Shown piece by piece: positions 51,238 to 60,100 of a stretch of 64,000 nucleotides of DNA. Made by a program: the position numbers and the translations under genes. The stretch spans positions 186,001 to 250,000 of the forward strand of contig CALLPI010000002.1 of NCBI GenBank assembly GCA_938015595.1, given 5' to 3'. Source of the DNA: an uncultured Saprospiraceae bacterium. GTDB lineage: Bacteria; Bacteroidota; Bacteroidia; Chitinophagales; Saprospiraceae. The notes below the pieces were generated by a model. That model was not told where the DNA came from and did not search any database. It saw nothing but the letters and a program-made list of their open reading frames with translations. Each line of letters opens with the position of its first letter. Within the stretch, counting starts at the first letter, position 1.

Positions 51238-52227
51238 TCAAGTGTGTTGAATATCCAGTATAGCTGGGCGCTGCGAAATTTCGTGGTAGCAAATGACACC
51301 CTCGCAGAAGTAGTGTGCCACCATACTGCGCCGCGTAGCGCCGGGCTTTCGGATGGGGCTGCCGCCATGCAGGAGGTTGGCGTGCCAGATGAGCACATCG
51401 CCCGGCTGGGCATGAAACTCCCGGCGCGGCGAGGCGTGCATTGTGATCAACTCCTCGATCTTGTTTTCGTAATGTTCATTGCGATCCTTGCCCAGCGTCC
51501 AGCGCGTATTGCCAGAGTCAAAATCTTCGCTGGTGATGTAGGGAAGCCGGTGGCTGCCTGGGTAGTAAAACAGGGGGCCATTATCGGCGTGTACGGGTTC
51601 TAGCGCCGTCCAGGTAGCTATGAGGTAGCCCTGCGGTTCGGTGGTCATGTGTATGAAGTCGGCATGGGCGCGCTGCTCGCTACCTTCCATAAAGTGAATG
51701 GTTTGAAACGGAACCACCTTTCGGCCCATAATAAAGGTGAGCAGATGTAGCATGTCAGGGTGGCGAAAAAACTCCTTGTCGGCTACGGGCGAGCGCCGAA
51801 AAGCGTCCATAATCTTGCGGCCAGTGTAGTTGAAACTCACCTTAGCCTGTGCCAGCAGCCCGTCTATCTCTGCATTCATGCGCTGTACCTGCTCCTTGGT
51901 AAAGAACCCAGGCAGTATCATATAGCCTTCGTCCACAAAGCGAAGCAATTCTTTTTGCCAGGCCAGAGGAAAATGGTGAAACTGGGGGTCGGCCACCAGT
52001 CGCTCTTTGGCGTTGGGCTGGTCTAGCCAGGGTATGTGCGGGCTGTGCGTAGCAAAATCGCTGCTGCTGACGGGGCTGAATACACTCTTGCGCAAGCCGA
52101 AACGGCGATACAGCGCTCGGTTTTGCCACAGCTTCCTGGCATTGAGCAAGTTGTGCAAGATGTAAGTAAGTTTCCAGCCTCTCAATATCCCTGTATAATG
52201 CTGGAAGACATAACGTAAGTCAGGCAT
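51238..52227 (-). CDS. Phytanoyl-CoA dioxygenase (PhyH) family protein
   Basis: The 329-residue protein has the Fe(II)/2-oxoglutarate oxygenase layout: YMILPGFFTKEQVQRMNAEID at the start of the PhyH domain, the HxD pair in QRAHADFIHM, and the distal histidine with the 2-oxoglutarate arginine in LLHGGSPIRKPGATRRSM. NGPLFYYPGSHRLP is a further family signature. Metal and cosubstrate residues are intact. The substrate is unknown; pairing with a methyltransferase suggests a small-molecule or lipid tailoring role (inference only). No adjacent biosynthetic genes are seen. Confidence 0.88.
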   Translation of the reverse strand: MPDLRYVFQHYTGILRGWKLTYILHNLLNARKLWQNRALYRRFGLRKSVFSPVSSSDFATHSPHIPWLDQPNAKERLVADPQFHHFPLAWQKELLRFVDEGYMILPGFFTKEQVQRMNAEIDGLLAQAKVSFNYTGRKIMDAFRRSPVADKEFFRHPDMLHLLTFIMGRKVVPFQTIHFMEGSEQRAHADFIHMTTEPQGYLIATWTALEPVHADNGPLFYYPGSHRLPYITSEDFDSGNTRWTLGKDRNEHYENKIEELITMHASPRREFHAQPGDVLIWHANLLHGGSPIRKPGATRRSMVAHYFCEGVICYHEISQRPAILDIQHT

Positions 52228-52350
52228 TTTTTTTAACTTATATACCCCGATTGGCTACAGGGCAGCTTATTTTAGGGCAGCAAGATACGGTTTTCTCAAG
52301 AAATTCGGGCATCTAACGCATGGCGTACACGCGCTATGCCAGCGCTTTTA

Positions 52351-52358
52351 TACATTTG
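52351..52358 (+). promoter_or_regulatory. Candidate -7 box (TACATTTG) for the hydroxyproline module
   Basis: TACATTTG fits TAnnTTTG and lies 17 nt before the ATG at 52376. No TTG is seen at -33 spacing. Confidence 0.35.
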
Positions 52359-52375
52359 TCTGTAAAGCGCAAAAA

Positions 52376-53287
52376 ATGAATAGGACACCACTGTGGACGG
52401 GCGTTTATCCCGCCGTTACTACCAAATTTACGCCCGAAGGCACTCTAGACTTGAAGGCCTTCTTGCACAACATACGCGCACAGGTAGAAGCTGGCGCCAC
52501 AGGCATCATCATCGGCGGCTCCCTGGGCGAAAGTAGCACCCTCACGCACGAAGAACGTTTGCTAATGCTGAAAACCGTGCTGGATACCCATGGCAACCAG
52601 ACAGACGTGATACTTAATGTGGCGGAAGGCAGTACTGCGCGTGCCATTGCCCTGGTGCAGCAGGCTGAGCAAGCTGGCGCACATGGCATCATGCTGCTGC
52701 CACCCATGATGTACAAGCCTACAGAGACCGAGGTAGCCGATTTCTTCCTGGATGTAGCGCGCAGCACCTCGCTATCTATACTGGTGTACAACAATCCAGT
52801 AGACTACAAGGTGGAGATTACCCTAGAGGTTTTCGACCAACTGGCTCAGGTACCTAATATTGCTGCTGTGAAAGAAAGCACCCGACTAACCTCCAATGTA
52901 ATACGAATGCGCAATCGCTTTGGCGAGCGTTTTCGCATCTTGTGTGGTGTGGATACCCTTGCTATGGAGGAAATCCTGTTGGGTGCCGATGGCTGGGTGG
53001 CTGGCCTGGTGTGCGCCTTTCCTCAGGAAACAGCGGTGCTGTACCGCTTGCTCAAAGCCGGCCGCATAGCCGAAGCCAGAGCACTCTACCAGTGGTTTAT
53101 GCCGCTGCTAGAACTAGACGTCAGCCCGCAACTCGTACAAAACATCAAACTGGCCGAAGCCTATACTGGATTGGGCAACGAATACGTACGCCCACCGCGC
53201 AAACCGCTGCAAGGCGCCGAACGCGATAGAGTGGCTGCCATTATTGAGCAAGCGCTAGCCTCGCGCCCAACGCTGCCGAAACTATAA
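52376..53287 (+). CDS. DHDPS-family aldolase/deaminase, probably for pyrroline-hydroxycarboxylate
   Basis: The 303-residue TIM-barrel protein has GIIIGGSLGESSTLTHEER, LLPPMMYKPTETEVADFF, the catalytic tyrosine in LVYNNPVDYKV and the Schiff-base lysine in IAAVKESTR. The fold is shared by dihydrodipicolinate synthase and several catabolic lyases. The next gene is a 4-hydroxyproline epimerase, so deamination of 1-pyrroline-4-hydroxy-2-carboxylate in trans-4-hydroxy-L-proline breakdown is the best inference. The amino acid oxidase and the semialdehyde dehydrogenase of that route are not in the window. Confidence 0.82.
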   Translation: MNRTPLWTGVYPAVTTKFTPEGTLDLKAFLHNIRAQVEAGATGIIIGGSLGESSTLTHEERLLMLKTVLDTHGNQTDVILNVAEGSTARAIALVQQAEQAGAHGIMLLPPMMYKPTETEVADFFLDVARSTSLSILVYNNPVDYKVEITLEVFDQLAQVPNIAAVKESTRLTSNVIRMRNRFGERFRILCGVDTLAMEEILLGADGWVAGLVCAFPQETAVLYRLLKAGRIAEARALYQWFMPLLELDVSPQLVQNIKLAEAYTGLGNEYVRPPRKPLQGAERDRVAAIIEQALASRPTLPKL

Positions 53288-53306
53288 AATAATAATAATT
53301 GAGTCC

Positions 53307-54305
53307 ATGCGACATACCTTCTCGTGCATTGATGCGCACACCTGCGGCAACCCCGTACGCGTGGTCATCGGCGGTGCACCTTTTTTGCAAGGCGCCTCTA
53401 TGTTCGAGCGCCGCCAATATTTCCTCGAGCACTTCGACTGGATACGCAAGGGGTTGATGTTTGAACCCCGTGGCCACGACATGATGTCAGGTAGTATGCT
53501 GTATCCGCCTGTGAACCCCGCCAACGACGTAGGGGTACTCTTCATCGAAACCTCCGGCTGCCTGCCCATGTGCGGGCACGGCCTCATCGGCACGGTCACT
53601 GTAGCCATAGAGTACGGCTTGGTGACACCCCGCGCGCCCGGCTGGCTACGCGTAGAAACACCGGCGGGCTTGATACAAGTGTCGTATTCGGAAGACAATG
53701 GCAAGGTGTGCGCCGTCCAGTTGGTCAATGTACCATCCTTTGTCATTCTCTCTGATGCCGAAGTAGAGTCGCCTCATCTTGGGCGGCTGGTATTTGACGT
53801 AGCCTATGGCGGCAATTTTTACGCCATTGTGGATGTACAGGAGCAATTCCCGGGGCTAGAGCATTTCACCGCTTCGGAGCTGATTACATTCAGCCGCGAG
53901 CTACGATCCTGTATCAACAAACGTTATGCAGTGGCACATCCCGAAAACTCGGCTATCAACCATGTATCGCATGTACTATGGGCTGGCAAACCCTTGCACG
54001 AAGGCTCTACCGCCCGCAATGCCGTATTCTATGGCGACAAAGCCATTGACCGCTCGCCATGTGGCACGGGTACCTCGGCACGCATGGCCCAGTGGGTGCA
54101 GCGCGGTTGGCTGCAACCCGGCCAGGAATTTGTGCATGAAAGCATCATCGGCAGCCGTTTCATCGGCAAGGTGAAAGGGTACGCCCAGGTAGGCCCCTAC
54201 CCTGCTATCATACCCAGTATTGAGGGTTGGGCCAAAGTGATTGGCATCAATACTATTTTTATTGATGAGGACTGCCCGTTTAGGGAGGGCTTCCAGGTAA
54301 TATGA
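53307..54305 (+). CDS. 4-hydroxyproline epimerase (proline racemase family)
   Basis: The 332-residue enzyme carries both catalytic cysteines of the racemase/epimerase type: PMCGHG (about residue 91) and DRSPCGTGTSA (about residue 253). Two cysteines distinguish epimerases from the threonine-containing dehydratases of the same family. FSCIDAHTCGNPVRVV at the N-terminus and GRLVFDVAYGGNFYAIVD are also typical. It inverts C2 of 4-hydroxyproline, and it lies 19 nt after the DHDPS-family gene. True proline racemase is a less likely alternative. Confidence 0.88.
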   Translation: MRHTFSCIDAHTCGNPVRVVIGGAPFLQGASMFERRQYFLEHFDWIRKGLMFEPRGHDMMSGSMLYPPVNPANDVGVLFIETSGCLPMCGHGLIGTVTVAIEYGLVTPRAPGWLRVETPAGLIQVSYSEDNGKVCAVQLVNVPSFVILSDAEVESPHLGRLVFDVAYGGNFYAIVDVQEQFPGLEHFTASELITFSRELRSCINKRYAVAHPENSAINHVSHVLWAGKPLHEGSTARNAVFYGDKAIDRSPCGTGTSARMAQWVQRGWLQPGQEFVHESIIGSRFIGKVKGYAQVGPYPAIIPSIEGWAKVIGINTIFIDEDCPFREGFQVI

Positions 54306-54488
54306 AATATGAAATGCGAGAGGGAAGAATTTATACAAAAAAAGTAAAACCCCGAACACATCACCAGACAAGTAGCAAGCCCGTATAGTTGATACCCCAA
54401 ATGCCCCTCGGCAGCTGTTGCGAATGATCGCCCATACAGGTAAGCCCCTGTGCTCGCTGGCAAGTTTTCGCAAAAAAGACAAAAAACG
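54306..54488. other. Intergenic stretch before terminator
   Basis: No gene is seen between the epimerase stop and the terminator. Confidence 0.4.
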
Positions 54489-54527
54489 AAGCCCTTCAGG
54501 AGAATCTAATCCTGAAGGGCTTTTCCT
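54489..54527. terminator. Strong, probably bidirectional terminator
   Basis: A perfect 13-bp stem (AAGCCCTTCAGGA, 54489-54501, with TCCTGAAGGGCTT, 54510-54522) has an 8-nt loop. TTTTCC follows on the plus side and A-rich sequence precedes it, giving a T run on the minus strand too. It separates the plus-strand hydroxyproline genes from the converging minus-strand secreted protein gene. Confidence 0.9.
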
Positions 54528-54560
54528 ATTTCAATTGCCCTCATGCCCAGGGCATACCTC

Positions 54561-55577
54561 TCAATACCCCGTTGTTTTCACTATAGCGGAGTTGTTGCTG
54601 TGTGAAGCACCCTCGTTATTGGTAGTACTACATATTGTTTGCCCTACTTTGTCGCGATTCTCATGGAAGATGCAAGTAGGATAGTCAACTTGCACATCGC
54701 TGATACCGCTAGTTTCTCGAGCATTGTAAACGCTACTGCCACTGGTGTACGCCAGGTTGCGGCGGAAGACCGTGTAGGTTACCCTGGGGCGAGCTTCGCC
54801 ACCATCGGCCAGATTGAAGATACTGGCGCCAAATTGCGCTTCGTTCTCTTCAAACAAGCAATTGGAGAATAAAGGCGAAGCCATGCCTTCACTGCCGTTA
54901 TTCAGCACGGCGCCGCCGTCCAGGTCGGCGTAATTGCTGATGAAGCGGCAGTTTTCAATGCGTGGATTGGCTACGCCATTCGTGCCGTTGTTGTAGAAGG
55001 CTGCACCATCGCGGCTGCGGTTGAGCGTGAATACGCAGTTGAGAACGGTAGGATTGGAATAACCCTTAGAGCCATCGTTGTACCAGCCCGCACCACTGCG
55101 CTTGAGATCCCCTGTGTGGTGGGAAATACCATTGGCCATACCACCAGTGATAATGAAACCATCTACAATGGTAGCTGAACTGACATGATGAGTGTAAACA
55201 ACGGTATAAGCGTTGTCATTGACGGCAGGAGAACCGATTTCTCCACTGAGAATGGTACGATTCTGTTCCCAATTGCGCTGGTCGGGTGAAGTTTCATAGC
55301 CTGCAAATCCTCCCAGCATCACCGTACCGTCAGGAATGTGGAAACTGGCATTGCGATCGCCGTTATTACAAGGCACATAAGTGCCAGCGGCCACCCAAAT
55401 ATGCGCACCTTTGTGTGCACGCGCGTAGGCAAGGGCTTGTTGTAGCGAACCAAGGGCATTTTCCCAGGAGGATCCGTCGCCCTGAGCACCTTGTTTTACG
55501 TGTATGATTTGCCCCTGTACTGCAATCCAATTGCAGCATAGGATAGCGAGAGTAATGAGTAAACTTGTCTTTTTCAC
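54561..55577 (-). CDS. Secreted beta-helix-like repeat protein
   Basis: The 338-residue protein begins at a GTG (55577) with a signal peptide (KKTSLLITLAILCCNWIAVQGQ). IIHVKQGAQGDGSSWENALGSLQQALAYA and GAHIWVAAGTYVP, which open many right-handed beta-helix surface proteins, come next. From about residue 170 come four to five repeats of 29-30 residues, each with G-A-x-x-x-N-x-G, then N-P-x-x-x-N-C-x-F and x-N-x-A. No type IX C-terminal sorting domain is seen. The open frame upstream to 55724 lacks a signal peptide at its start and overlaps the -7 box, so GTG is chosen. Role unknown; probably adhesive or cell-surface. Confidence 0.75.
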   Translation of the reverse strand: MKKTSLLITLAILCCNWIAVQGQIIHVKQGAQGDGSSWENALGSLQQALAYARAHKGAHIWVAAGTYVPCNNGDRNASFHIPDGTVMLGGFAGYETSPDQRNWEQNRTILSGEIGSPAVNDNAYTVVYTHHVSSATIVDGFIITGGMANGISHHTGDLKRSGAGWYNDGSKGYSNPTVLNCVFTLNRSRDGAAFYNNGTNGVANPRIENCRFISNYADLDGGAVLNNGSEGMASPLFSNCLFEENEAQFGASIFNLADGGEARPRVTYTVFRRNLAYTSGSSVYNARETSGISDVQVDYPTCIFHENRDKVGQTICSTTNNEGASHSNNSAIVKTTGY

Positions 55578-55721
55578 ACTGTCTCGTTTTGAAGTCGGTA
55601 ACAAAAATTTTCCTTTTCGGAAACAGGCGTTGAGATACCCGACCCGCCCCGGGAGGGGGGCCAAACGAGATGTTGCGGACTTGGACTGAGCCGTAGCTCT
55701 TTTTAAAACACAGGAATGGTG

Positions 55722-55753
55722 CAAATATATAGTTTTTTTCTAATTGAAAGCAA
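55722..55753 (-). promoter_or_regulatory. Bacteroidota-type promoter of the beta-helix protein gene
   Basis: On the minus strand TTG (55753-55751), 21 nt, then TATATTTG (55729-55722). The transcript would start near 55715, giving a leader of about 135 nt before the GTG start. Confidence 0.5.
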
Positions 55754-55973
55754 GCCCTAAAAAAAAAAAATTGAAAAAGAAGAAAAGTGAGCTCCGCCTC
55801 TGGACTTTTAGTCTAAAAGAGTATAATTTTGCATTATTGGACTTATTAAAAGTTACTTGAATACCTCTCAGTTCCGTCCCATTTTTGTAGGCTATCTTCC
55901 GGTCTTGTCTTGTGGTTGAAAAGGCTATTTTAGCATAATTCGTTGTTTTTAGCGATATTATTTGGTTTCGGGC
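55754..55973. other. AT-rich intergenic stretch between divergent promoters
   Basis: The stretch includes a run of twelve A and a TAATTTTG (55824-55831) without a matching -33 element. No gene is recognised. Confidence 0.4.
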
Positions 55974-56005
55974 TTGGATTTACCGAGGCGAAATCTATAT
56001 ATTTG
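55974..56005 (+). promoter_or_regulatory. Bacteroidota-type promoter of the porP-like operon
   Basis: TTG (55974-55976), 21 nt, then TATATTTG (55998-56005) matches the -33/-7 consensus. It lies 46 nt before the ATG of the PorP/SprF gene. Confidence 0.55.
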
Positions 56006-56051
56006 CTTACATTTTTAGAACCATTCATAACTTCGCTAAAGAAAGAAGATT

Positions 56052-57131
56052 ATGAGAAAACAAGTACAATCCTTCATGAACATAAAATTTCCGTGGGCGC
56101 TGTGCGCCATGCTTACAGTTGCAACCTATCTAACTGCCCAGGATATTCATTACTCGCAGTACTGGAATTCGCCCTTTAACCTCAACCCTGCCCTCACCGG
56201 GGTATTCAAGGGCAACACCCGCTTCACGGGCAACTATCGCAACCAATGGGCCGCCGTACCTGTGGACTACATGACGTTTACTGGCGCGGTAGACCACAAG
56301 TTTGCCAAGCGCGGCGAAGGAAATGGTTTCTTTGCCGGAGGGTTCAACTTCAACTACGACCAAGCCGGCCTGTCGCGTTTGCACCTTACCACTCTGGGAC
56401 TGAACGGCTCCTACACCCACAAGCTCAGCCAGACGACTTTTGTTACGGCAGGCCTACTAGCAGGTATCAACCAGCGCGGCTTTAAAATTGGCGACCTAAC
56501 TTTTGATCGCCAGTATGATCCCGGGCGCGGCCAGTTTGACCCCAGCGCTGCCAATGGTGAGAACTTCACCAATATGGCCAGATTCTTTCTTAATTTCGGC
56601 ACAGGTTTGAATCTGCGTATTCAAAGCAAAAATGAATACGAATTGGTGGACGAACTGGTCAAGCGCTCCCGCCTGGATGTAGGTCTAGGGCTGTACCACT
56701 TCAACCGCCCCGACCAGGGTTTTATCAAAGATGCGCCCAACGACGAACTGTTCATGCGCTTCAGCCCCTACGTGATGGGGGTGCTCATGCTAGGGCAAGA
56801 TGTAGACCTGGTGGGCAACTTCAGCGCGCAGTTTCAAGGGCCATACCGCGAAATGGTGGGCATGCTGGGCGCCAGGGCGTATGTCAACCGAACGCCTGGC
56901 AAACAATTGGCACTACAACTGGGCATAGGCTATCGCTTTCATGAAATCAGCGACGCTATCATACCGGGCATCGAATTGAGCTACAATGCCTGGCAGGCTG
57001 GGTTTACCTACGACGTCAACTTGTCGCCATTCAATGTGGCCACGTTGCGCCGAGGAGGCCCCGAACTCTCCGTGCGATATATAATTACCCGAGTACCCAC
57101 GCTACCGTTCAAAGTTTGCCCGCTGATATAA
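56052..57131 (+). CDS. Type IX secretion system membrane protein, PorP/SprF family
   Basis: The 359-residue protein has a signal peptide (cleavage probably after the alanine in TYLTAQ) and the family opening QDIHYSQYWNSPFNLNPALTGVFKGNTRFTGNYRNQW. The rest alternates in barrel strands and contains FRFSPYVMGVLML-like segments (here MRFSPYVMGVLM) and NAWQAGFTYDVNLSPF near the end. PorP/SprF proteins are outer-membrane barrels that anchor or export T9SS substrates. It is the first gene of an operon with a PorE-like protein and a PKD-repeat protein. Confidence 0.93.
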   Translation: MRKQVQSFMNIKFPWALCAMLTVATYLTAQDIHYSQYWNSPFNLNPALTGVFKGNTRFTGNYRNQWAAVPVDYMTFTGAVDHKFAKRGEGNGFFAGGFNFNYDQAGLSRLHLTTLGLNGSYTHKLSQTTFVTAGLLAGINQRGFKIGDLTFDRQYDPGRGQFDPSAANGENFTNMARFFLNFGTGLNLRIQSKNEYELVDELVKRSRLDVGLGLYHFNRPDQGFIKDAPNDELFMRFSPYVMGVLMLGQDVDLVGNFSAQFQGPYREMVGMLGARAYVNRTPGKQLALQLGIGYRFHEISDAIIPGIELSYNAWQAGFTYDVNLSPFNVATLRRGGPELSVRYIITRVPTLPFKVCPLI

Positions 57132-57196
57132 GCTACCAGCAAGGCCAACTGCCTATCACTGCTCCATCCTTAAAACCGAGTCAAAGAACCGACTTT

Positions 57197-60100
57197 ATGA
57201 ACTACCGACATCTACTCGCCCTCATTGCTGCACTTTTCATTATAACCAGCGCCCATGCTCAACCGCTGCGCAAGTGGATTGCTGCAGCCGATTCTACCTT
57301 TGCCAAGAGAGACTTTCACTCAGCTTTTAAATATGCGGATGCCGCGCTGCGTTATGATACTACCCGGATTGACTTATGGTACCTGTATGCTGAGTCAGCT
57401 TTTGAGTTTCAGGCCTACCCCAGCGCCATACACGGATACCAGCGAGTACTGAACAGCAACCAGCGAGCCAACTATCCGCGCACAGTGCTGCGCATGGCGC
57501 AGGCCCACCAAATACTGGGCAACTACGATCAGGCAGCACTCTTATTCCAGCGATTTATTGACGAGCAGCCTGGCGCCGCTGCTGAAGATCTGGCTGCCGC
57601 CGACAAGGGCATCCGCGATATTCAATATACTCGGCAAATCCTCCAGAACCCTGGCAACCTGGAAGTATCCCGCCTGGACGAAGGCATCAACACTCCTTAC
57701 TCGGAGTTTGGCGCTATTTACCACAACGATACCTTATATTATAGTAGTTTCCAGTTCAACTTCCCTAAAGACACCCGTAAACCACCCCGGCGCATCCACA
57801 AAATTATGACTTCCGTAGGCGGCGCTGCAGGCAAACCGCTGCCAGAATACTTCAATGAGCCCGACAAGCACGTGGCACATACAGCTTTCAGCCACGACTT
57901 CTCCCGCATTTACTACACCCTATGCGAGTACATTGGCACCGGCGATACCGATATCCGCTGCGAGCTCTACCAGCGCGAGCGTACCGGCCAAGGCTGGGGG
58001 CCTGCCCAAAAATTGAGCGTAAATGTACCAGGATACACCACCACCCAGCCAACTATAGCTTATGATCCTGACTCCGGCGTGGAAACGCTGTATTTTGTGT
58101 CAGACAGGCCAGGTGGGCGCGGCAAACTGGACATCTGGAGCGCTCAACTAACCTCGCCCGGCGGTGCTTGCTCTACCCCTGTGAATGTGACAGCGCTCAA
58201 TACTACAGGCAATGACGTGACGCCATTCTTTCACAACCCTACTAAGACAATATACTTCAGTTCAGATGGCTACCCTGGCCTGGGCGGCTACGATATTTTC
58301 CGCGCGGCCATGCGCGGCATAGGTTGGGAAACGCCCCAAAACTTAGGGGCCGGTATCAACTCGTCCTTCCACGACGTATATTACACGATCAACGAAAGCG
58401 GTACGTTGGCTTTGCTGTCGTCAAACCGCCCTGGCGCTACCCTGCTGGATAAAAAATCCGATGTTTGCTGCCATGATATCTGGAGGGTAGAACTGGCCCA
58501 ACCTTTCCGTATCAACGTGTTTGCCTTCAATAAGCTAGATAGCTTGCCCCTGGCTGACGTAACTGTGCGAGTGTTCGAGCTGATGCCCGACAACAGCCAA
58601 AAACTTGTAGCTACGCAGGTTAACCCTGCATCCAATGAGTTTTCCTTTCTCTTGGCGCGAGGTAAACGCTACCTGATCAAAGGCGAGCGAGAAGGCTTCC
58701 TGCCTGCTTCGGAAACCATTGACCTCAACGACCCAGCCATTGCCGACAAAGACGAGGGCGAAGTCAAGTTGTACCTTGAACCAGCCCAAGTGCAACTCAA
58801 TGCCTTCACCTTCAGCCGCCCCGACGGCCAGCCACTCAACGCTGCCACAGTAAAGCTCTATGAAATCATGCCCAACGGCTCAGAGCAATTGGTAGCCAGC
58901 AAGCAAAACCCCACCGCCAATGATTTCAACTTTGCTCTGACGCCTGGAAGAAAGTACCGCATAGAAGCTGAACGACCAGGATACAGCCCGGCTATAGAAT
59001 CTCTTGACCTGAATGACCCGGTGCTGGCCGGCAAGTCCGCAATAGAAAAAAAGCTTTACCTAGACCCCGCCCCGCTCACGCTGGAGGTAATCACCCTAAC
59101 CCAGAGCCGCCAACCCTTGCAAGGCGCTACTGTGGCCCTTTCAGAAAAAGCGCTGAATGATGAAGAACGCCCCTTGGCTGAACGCAGTAACGATACCGGA
59201 AACTCGTTTACCTTTACGCTGGCTCCTGGTAAAAACTATCTCATCAAGGGAACACATAGCTGGTATTTGCCAGCTACTGAAAGCCTGGATTTGAGCAAGC
59301 CCGAACTAATACCGCCGGGTAACGTCATCCGCAAGGAGTTGATCTTCCGCCAGCAACCCAGCGTAGTGAGTGTATCTACTTTTGACGCACGCTCGAGCCA
59401 AGGGCTGGACAGCGTACGGGTAACGGTATATCGCATTAATCCTGATGGCAACCGAGAAGTAGTCACCACGGATCTGAACCCCAACAGCAATGACTATCGC
59501 TTTGAGTTACTACCGGGCTACCTGTATGAAGTAGTGGGCGAGCGCCCAGGCTATGCTCCTGCGCAAGAGCGCGTGGACTTGCGTAACGGTGCCAGCCCGC
59601 TGAACGCGCGCTTGTTCCTACAACCCAGCGAGCGAGAGCTGGAAGTTGCCACTTTCCGGCGTCCAGACAACCAGCCCCTGCCAGCTGCACAGGTAGAACT
59701 TTTTGAAGTAAGCTCTGCTGGAGAGCGTACCTTCATCACTAGCCGCCTCAACCCCGACGGCCATACCGTGCGCTTCCCCATAGAGCAAGGCAAGCAATAT
59801 CTCATCAGCGCTACCCGCCCTGGTTATATACCTGCCACTGAACTACTGGATATGCGCGACCCCGCCCTGCGCAATCTACCAGTAGTCAAAAAACCTGTTT
59901 ACCTCACGCCAGCGCAGGTCAATTTAGAAATTGTAGCCTTGCGTCGCGCTGACCGCGCACCAGTCAATGGCTCTACTGTACACCTCTACGAAGTTGGTCC
60001 GGACGGAAAAGAAACTCTGATTGCATCTCGTACCAATCGCGATGGGAATAACTTCAACTTCCCGCTGGCACCCGGTAAGCTCTATGTTGTGCGCGGCGAC

